From Firmicutes bacterium UBA5493 (GTDB lineage Bacteria > Bacillota > Limnochordia > Darwinibacteriales > Darwinibacteriaceae), in assembly GCA_002424045.1 (NCBI GenBank), contig DIPH01000001.1:12790-76789 (forward strand): DNA of 64,000 bases, in the 5' to 3' direction. Under the pieces are notes generated by a model. It was not told the origin of the DNA. It made no database searches and saw nothing but the letters and a program-made list of their open reading frames with translations. Positions within the stretch are counted from its first letter, which is position 1, and each line of letters begins with the position of its first letter. This document shows positions 60,669-64,000 of this stretch, piece by piece. The position numbers and the translations under genes are program-made.

Positions 60669-61048
60669 TCACCCTCCAATACAGACGTAAATATCTTGTT
60701 CAGTTCAGACTTGGTTAGGCCCATCGTCTTTGCAGCCTCAATGGCCTCTTTGAGCTTATCTTCCACAAGACGCTTTTTGGACTCGTCTAGCCTGTGCTCG
60801 TCATGCCTAGCCACAAAAGACCCCTTACCCGGCATCGTGTAAATCAGACCATCCTTCTCCAATTCCTCATAGGCCCGCTTGGTAGTAATCACACTAATCT
60901 TTAGTTCCTTTGCCAAGACCCGAATCGATGGAAGGGGCTGATCTGCACCCAGTTCACCCCGCAAAATGGCTGCCTTGATCTGGTCAACAATCTGCTGATA
61001 GATGGGCAGCTCACCGCTATTAGTTATGATGATATCAATGCAAACCAC
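60665..61048 (-). CDS. GntR-family regulator, YtrA subfamily
   Basis: About 127 residues: an N-terminal winged helix (PIYQQIVDQIKAAILRGEL, then LPSIRVLAKELKISVITTKRAYEEL) and a short C-terminal dimerisation tail, the YtrA layout without a ligand domain. Such regulators repress their own ABC-transporter operon. The GTG at 61048 lies inside its ribosome binding site. An ATT codon at 61039 sits 8 bases after GGAGG and would give the usual family start MDIIITNS, so initiation there is possible. Operon: regulator, ATPase, two permeases, two tiny genes. Confidence 0.92.
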   Translation of the reverse strand: MVCIDIIITNSGELPIYQQIVDQIKAAILRGELGADQPLPSIRVLAKELKISVITTKRAYEELEKDGLIYTMPGKGSFVARHDEHRLDESKKRLVEDKLKEAIEAAKTMGLTKSELNKIFTSVLEGE

Positions 61049-61068
61049 CTCCCATACTGTTCATATAC

Positions 61069-61097
61069 ACTATACACAGTGCCAGAGAAAAAGTCAA
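61069..61097 (-). promoter_or_regulatory. Promoter and likely operator of the GntR-ABC operon
   Basis: On the minus strand TTGACT (61092-61097) and TATAGT (61069-61074), 17-base spacer. An inverted repeat ACTGT...ACAGT (61056-61080) spans the -10 box and start site, a good place for the YtrA-type repressor. Confidence 0.75.
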
Positions 61098-61141
61098 CAA
61101 AAAACTCCTAAGAAAAAACTTGAGACAAGCTTTCTTAGGAG
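61098..61141 (-). terminator. Terminator upstream of the GntR operon
   Basis: Perfect 11-pair stem (61105-61115 with 61131-61141) followed on the minus strand by a run of T residues (61098-61104). It would end transcripts arriving from the histidine-kinase operon. Confidence 0.85.
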
Positions 61142-61207
61142 CCAAAGCCTATTATAGGTGTAAATATGGGGACATTACCACAGACTAAAAACAAAAGGAG
61201 AATCGAT

Positions 61208-61441
61208 ATGCCAAAACAATACCTCAAGTACGGAGGCGTACGTTTTATAAATAACGCTACGCCAGAAGAAATCAACGCTTTTGTAGATGGACTATCTGAA
61301 ACCCAGCGCCGCTCCCTCTTTAACGTGGTTACCCTTTTGGAAGAAGAGGGTTTCATCAGCCTAATTGAAGGCGATACGACCACAATCGACAAAAATATGG
61401 AAGAATTCTTGGTGCCCAACAGCGGCCCCGAGCTTAAGTAG
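61208..61441 (+). CDS. Small acidic protein of unknown function
   Basis: A 77-residue protein, acidic and helical (NATPEEINAFVDGLSETQRRSL), with the ATG 7 bases after AAAAGGAG. No family recognised. It is convergent with the histidine-kinase gene, and their last 8 bases overlap. An in-frame ATG 14 codons earlier lacks a ribosome binding site. Confidence 0.65.
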   Translation: MPKQYLKYGGVRFINNATPEEINAFVDGLSETQRRSLFNVVTLLEEEGFISLIEGDTTTIDKNMEEFLVPNSGPELK

Positions 61442-62882
61442 CGTCACTTTGGGGAAGGACCACAGAAATCCGGCTGCCAAAATCTTCCCGGCTAAAAACT
61501 TCTAAATGGCCCCCATGGCGTTCTGCGATCCATTTGGCGATGGACAAGCCTAGACCCGTTCCCCCTGTGGCCCTGGCCCTTGATTCATCAGCCCGATAAA
61601 AGCGATCAAAAATATGGGGAATATCACCTGGAGGAATACCAATTCCCGAATCCTGCACAGTAAACCAGACCTTACCTTCAGCACTCGTCACCACAATACG
61701 AATGGTACCGCCTACAGGAGTGTACTTGATGGCGTTATCTACTAAAATGCGTCCAGCCTGCTTCACCAGCCCCTGGTCAGCTAGGACAAAAGCTTCACTG
61801 GCTTGTACTTCAAATTTATGACCCCCGTTGATCATCTCCGTCTCACGGAAAATTGTCTGGGCAAGGGTCCCAAGATCAAAACGTTCCAAATCTAAGTGCA
61901 TGGTGTTGTTATCACCCCGGGCCAAGAAGAGCAGCTGCTCCACTAGGTCCTTCATATTTGCCGCCTCTTCTTTGAGGGCATCGATGGACTCTTGCAGAGC
62001 CTCGGGATCGTTTTTTCCCCAGCGATCCAGAAGGTTGGCATAGCCTTGGATGGCAGCGATGGGCGTTCTGAGTTCATGGGATGCATCCGAGACAAAGCGG
62101 GCCTGCAGGCGGTAGGAGTCGTTAATCCGTTCTAAGAGACTATTGATGGCGATGGCCAAGTTTTTCAGTTCATCCTGGGTGCTATCGAGATCAATGCGGG
62201 TATCTAGTCGGGCCGCGTTGATTTCATCGAGGGTCCCGGCCAGAGCCTGCATTTCTCTGACGGATAGGGGTCCTTTTTCTTTAGAAAGGGTTTGGGCTTG
62301 CTGGGCTAAGTCAGAAATGGGTCTTAGAACATCCCGAATCAAATCAGCCCTCGTAATCATCGTTCTAAAGAGGTGCAAGAGCTGCACTACTAAAAGCACC
62401 AAGAAAAGCGTTTTTAGGACCCAGATTGTGGAGGAAAAGTGTACAATAACTGTAGTCGGGGTATCGTCAATATCCAACTCCAGTTGGTACTGGAGATGAT
62501 CAAAAAGATAGTATAAGGACACATCGTCTTCTCGGGGAAGGTTCACCATCCTTAATGCCGTCTGGGTTTTTAGGGGAAGGACCTCCTGAATCCTCTCAGG
62601 CAAAGCAATCCCCCTTGTGGGCAGAGTGGTTGGGGCAATTTCCAGTCCTTGCTCAAGTAGCCACCTGTTTTCCCCCTCTGTGGGCAGGCCATAAAGCTCT
62701 ACATGCTGCACCGCTTGGAGGGCCTTACGTTCCCCCACCACAAGTAAAAGGACACCACTGGCCATTACAAACATCATATTCAACATTAAGAAAAGCCCGA
62801 GGGAGCGAGCCCAGAGCTGAACATTTAGCTTAGAGACTATGGAAAAGCCAATGGTGTGAACTTTTTCTGGTCTTTTACTCAT
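61434..62882 (-). CDS. Sensor histidine kinase
   Basis: A 482-residue membrane kinase: helix near 25-48, an extracytoplasmic sensor of about 105 residues, a second helix near 153-172, a HAMP linker, HisKA with phospho-accepting His269 in SDASHELRTP, and a HATPase domain with the N box (RILVDNAIKYTP near 372) and glycine-rich boxes (DSGIGIPP, GGTGLGLSIAKW). The HAMP-to-HisKA region is long. The signal is unknown. Starts 8 bases inside the response-regulator gene. Confidence 0.95.
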   Translation of the reverse strand: MSKRPEKVHTIGFSIVSKLNVQLWARSLGLFLMLNMMFVMASGVLLLVVGERKALQAVQHVELYGLPTEGENRWLLEQGLEIAPTTLPTRGIALPERIQEVLPLKTQTALRMVNLPREDDVSLYYLFDHLQYQLELDIDDTPTTVIVHFSSTIWVLKTLFLVLLVVQLLHLFRTMITRADLIRDVLRPISDLAQQAQTLSKEKGPLSVREMQALAGTLDEINAARLDTRIDLDSTQDELKNLAIAINSLLERINDSYRLQARFVSDASHELRTPIAAIQGYANLLDRWGKNDPEALQESIDALKEEAANMKDLVEQLLFLARGDNNTMHLDLERFDLGTLAQTIFRETEMINGGHKFEVQASEAFVLADQGLVKQAGRILVDNAIKYTPVGGTIRIVVTSAEGKVWFTVQDSGIGIPPGDIPHIFDRFYRADESRARATGGTGLGLSIAKWIAERHGGHLEVFSREDFGSRISVVLPQSDAT

Positions 62883-63555
62883 CCCGGATCACATACCCCA
62901 CGCCTCGAATGGTAGAAATCACTTTGATATCGAATACCTCGTCAATTTTCCCGCGCAAGAAGCGCACATAGACGTCTACAGCATTGGTTTCACCTTCAAA
63001 GTCGAAACCCCACACTTTTTCTAAAATGGTCTCCCGAGACAAAACAATCCCTTTGTTCTCTAAAAGAAATTGGAGCAAATCGAACTCCCTTTTGGTCAAA
63101 TCAACAGGTGTTCCCTGCACTGTCACTTGACGACTGGCAGAATCGAGCTCTAAGGGGCCTGCTGTTAGTATTTCGCCATCGGGCCTGGCCGCTGGCGCTT
63201 TGCGTAAGACCGTACGAATACGGGCCAGAAGTTCTTCAATGGCAAAGGGCTTAGTAATGTAGTCATCGGCACCACTATCTAAACCTGAGACTTTATCCAT
63301 GACGCTATCCCGTGCGGTGAGCATAATAACAGGTACAGAGGAGCTGCGCCTAAGGCGACGCAGCACCTCCATGCCACTGAGTCCCGGAAGCATAACATCC
63401 AGGAGCACTAAGTCGTAGTCTCCAGATTCAGCCATTTCTAGACCTGTCCGTCCGTGGTGAGCCTTGCTAACCTCATAACCTTCGTAAGTGAGTTCCATCT
63501 CTACAAAACGGGCGAACTTCTCTTCATCCTCAATGATTAGAATCCTGGTTTTCAT
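62875..63555 (-). CDS. OmpR/PhoB-family response regulator
   Basis: A 226-residue regulator. Receiver domain with acidic pocket Glu9-Asp10 (IIEDEE), phospho-acceptor Asp53 (LLDVMLPG) and Lys102 region (ITKPF), then a winged-helix DNA-binding domain (about 130-226). Partner of the overlapping histidine kinase. The ATG at 63555 follows AAAAGGAG. Located after a DUF4342-like gene, from which a hairpin pair separates it. Confidence 0.96.
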   Translation of the reverse strand: MKTRILIIEDEEKFARFVEMELTYEGYEVSKAHHGRTGLEMAESGDYDLVLLDVMLPGLSGMEVLRRLRRSSSVPVIMLTARDSVMDKVSGLDSGADDYITKPFAIEELLARIRTVLRKAPAARPDGEILTAGPLELDSASRQVTVQGTPVDLTKREFDLLQFLLENKGIVLSRETILEKVWGFDFEGETNAVDVYVRFLRGKIDEVFDIKVISTIRGVGYVIRDE

Positions 63556-63610
63556 GAAGCGCGCTCCTTTTCCGTTAAATCCTAGTTATGTGGACGTTTC
63601 CCGAATGGAT

Positions 63611-63654
63611 GTTTCGAGAAGCGAAACTCCTAGATGCTTGCTTTAGCAAGCATC
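63611..63654. other. Hairpin pair between the DUF4342-like gene and the response regulator
   Basis: A 6-pair hairpin (63611-63616 with 63622-63627) followed by a 9-pair hairpin (63633-63641 with 63646-63654). In plus orientation it shares TGGACGTTTC, GAAACTCC and the two-stem layout with the leader at 11715-11778. The second stem overlaps the DUF4342-like stop codon. No T run follows on either strand. Confidence 0.6.
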
Positions 63655-64000
63655 AGTTGTCGTTGCTCACAAACTGGTAGTGGAATCCAAAGAACAAACC
63701 AATGATGATCAGTGGCAACGTAACCCAGGGCGCAAAGAGCAGCAACAATGCCAATACCGTCACCGGGAAGCTGGCCATGTGCTCTTTTTCTTTGAGAACT
63801 TCAAAGCTGGTTTCATTACCTTTCTTAATCAGGCCGGTAAGAAACTTCCAGATCTTGTCCAAAGTCTCTTTGAAATTGTTATTCGTCTCTTCGTTAGTGG
63901 TTCTACGTCCCCGAGATTGGTCGCCTTTCTCTTCATTAACCGGCTCGGATACACTTTGCTGTTCACTGCGATAGTAACCATCACCCTTTGGCGGAGCTAC
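63653..64000 (-). CDS. DUF4342-like protein (partial, N-terminus off the right edge)
   Basis: The C-terminal 115 residues of an open frame that continues past the right edge. The first visible 45 residues are polar and charged (low complexity). The end contains a helix (LDKIWKFLTGLIKKGN) followed by a beta stretch and a hydrophobic segment (FPVTVLALLLLFAPWVTLPLIIIGLFF), the pattern of DUF4342 proteins, which are often fused to UBA-like domains. It could be an envelope-associated protein sharing a transcript with the two-component genes. Function unknown. Confidence 0.75.
   Translation of the reverse strand, partial: VAPPKGDGYYRSEQQSVSEPVNEEKGDQSRGRRTTNEETNNNFKETLDKIWKFLTGLIKKGNETSFEVLKEKEHMASFPVTVLALLLLFAPWVTLPLIIIGLFFGFHYQFVSNDN

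Noticed and set aside
1..64000. Mobile elements, prophage or integrated plasmid
   Set aside because: No transposase, integrase, terminase, relaxase or terminal inverted repeats are visible; gene content and composition look uniform.

Overview
The window reads as chromosomal DNA of an anaerobic, spore-forming, Gram-positive bacterium of the Firmicutes (Clostridia/Limnochordia-like). The evidence is the sporulation genes spoIIE, spmA and spmB, the ctsR-mcsA-mcsB-clpC-radA-disA and carD blocks, a complete lysine-fermentation cluster, selenocysteine machinery, an H+/Na+-type membrane pyrophosphatase and oxygen-sensitive serine dehydratase. Base composition is near 50% G+C. Many genes appear to start at TTG or GTG behind strong AG-rich ribosome binding sites. 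I cannot name the species. No phage, transposase or CRISPR array is visible; this is housekeeping and catabolic core genome.

Layout. 1-8446 (minus): lysine to butyrate/acetate fermentation operon kdd-kamB-kamC-kamD-kamE-kal-kce-atoD-atoA, with lysine 2,3-aminomutase (kamA) not in view; atoA runs off the left edge. 8571-19208 (mostly minus): ispDF, a PIN-TRAM membrane protein, carD, one inverted small gene at 11795, disA, radA, clpC, mcsB, mcsA, ctsR, with a CtsR-type operator in front. 19412-24177: spmA, spmB, a 49-codon gene, selA, selB and, tail-to-tail with selB, the tRNA-Sec gene. 24216-34168: birA, htrA, ftsH, tilS, spoIIE, tRNA-Met and hppA. 34348-41427: a YibE/F membrane protein, a YlqG/YlqH-like pair, a NatAB-like exporter, an RseC-like protein, tRNA-Asp, serine dehydratase sdaAA/sdaAB and a small cysteine protein. 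41485-51734: a triple FMN-binding-domain secreted protein, a PfkB kinase, a novel secreted protein, an M23 lipoprotein, murB, a GDT1-type transporter, cutC with a heavy-metal exporter, an ASKHA-fold protein and a 3-methyladenine glycosylase. 51785-58107: an old yellow enzyme and the pyrBCKDFE operon behind a PyrR-type attenuator. 58157-61097: a GntR/ABC/permease operon ending in two tiny genes. 61208-64000: a small gene, a histidine kinase/response regulator pair, and a DUF4342-like gene cut by the right edge.

How the genes work together. Kdd, KamDE, Kce, Kal and AtoAD are consecutive steps of lysine fermentation, and KamB/KamC are the dedicated reactivation ATPases of the B12/PLP enzyme KamDE. 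CtsR, McsA, McsB and ClpC form the arginine-phosphorylation/Clp proteolysis circuit; RadA, DisA and CarD couple DNA repair, c-di-AMP signalling and transcription. SelA, SelB and tRNA-Sec make a nearly complete selenocysteine insertion set (selD not seen). The pyr operon makes UMP from carbamoyl phosphate and is read through a PyrR-binding leader. The least explained units are the GntR-ABC operon with its 43-residue Cys/His peptide, the triple flavin-binding protein, and two hairpin-pair non-coding motifs at 11715-11778 and 63611-63654.
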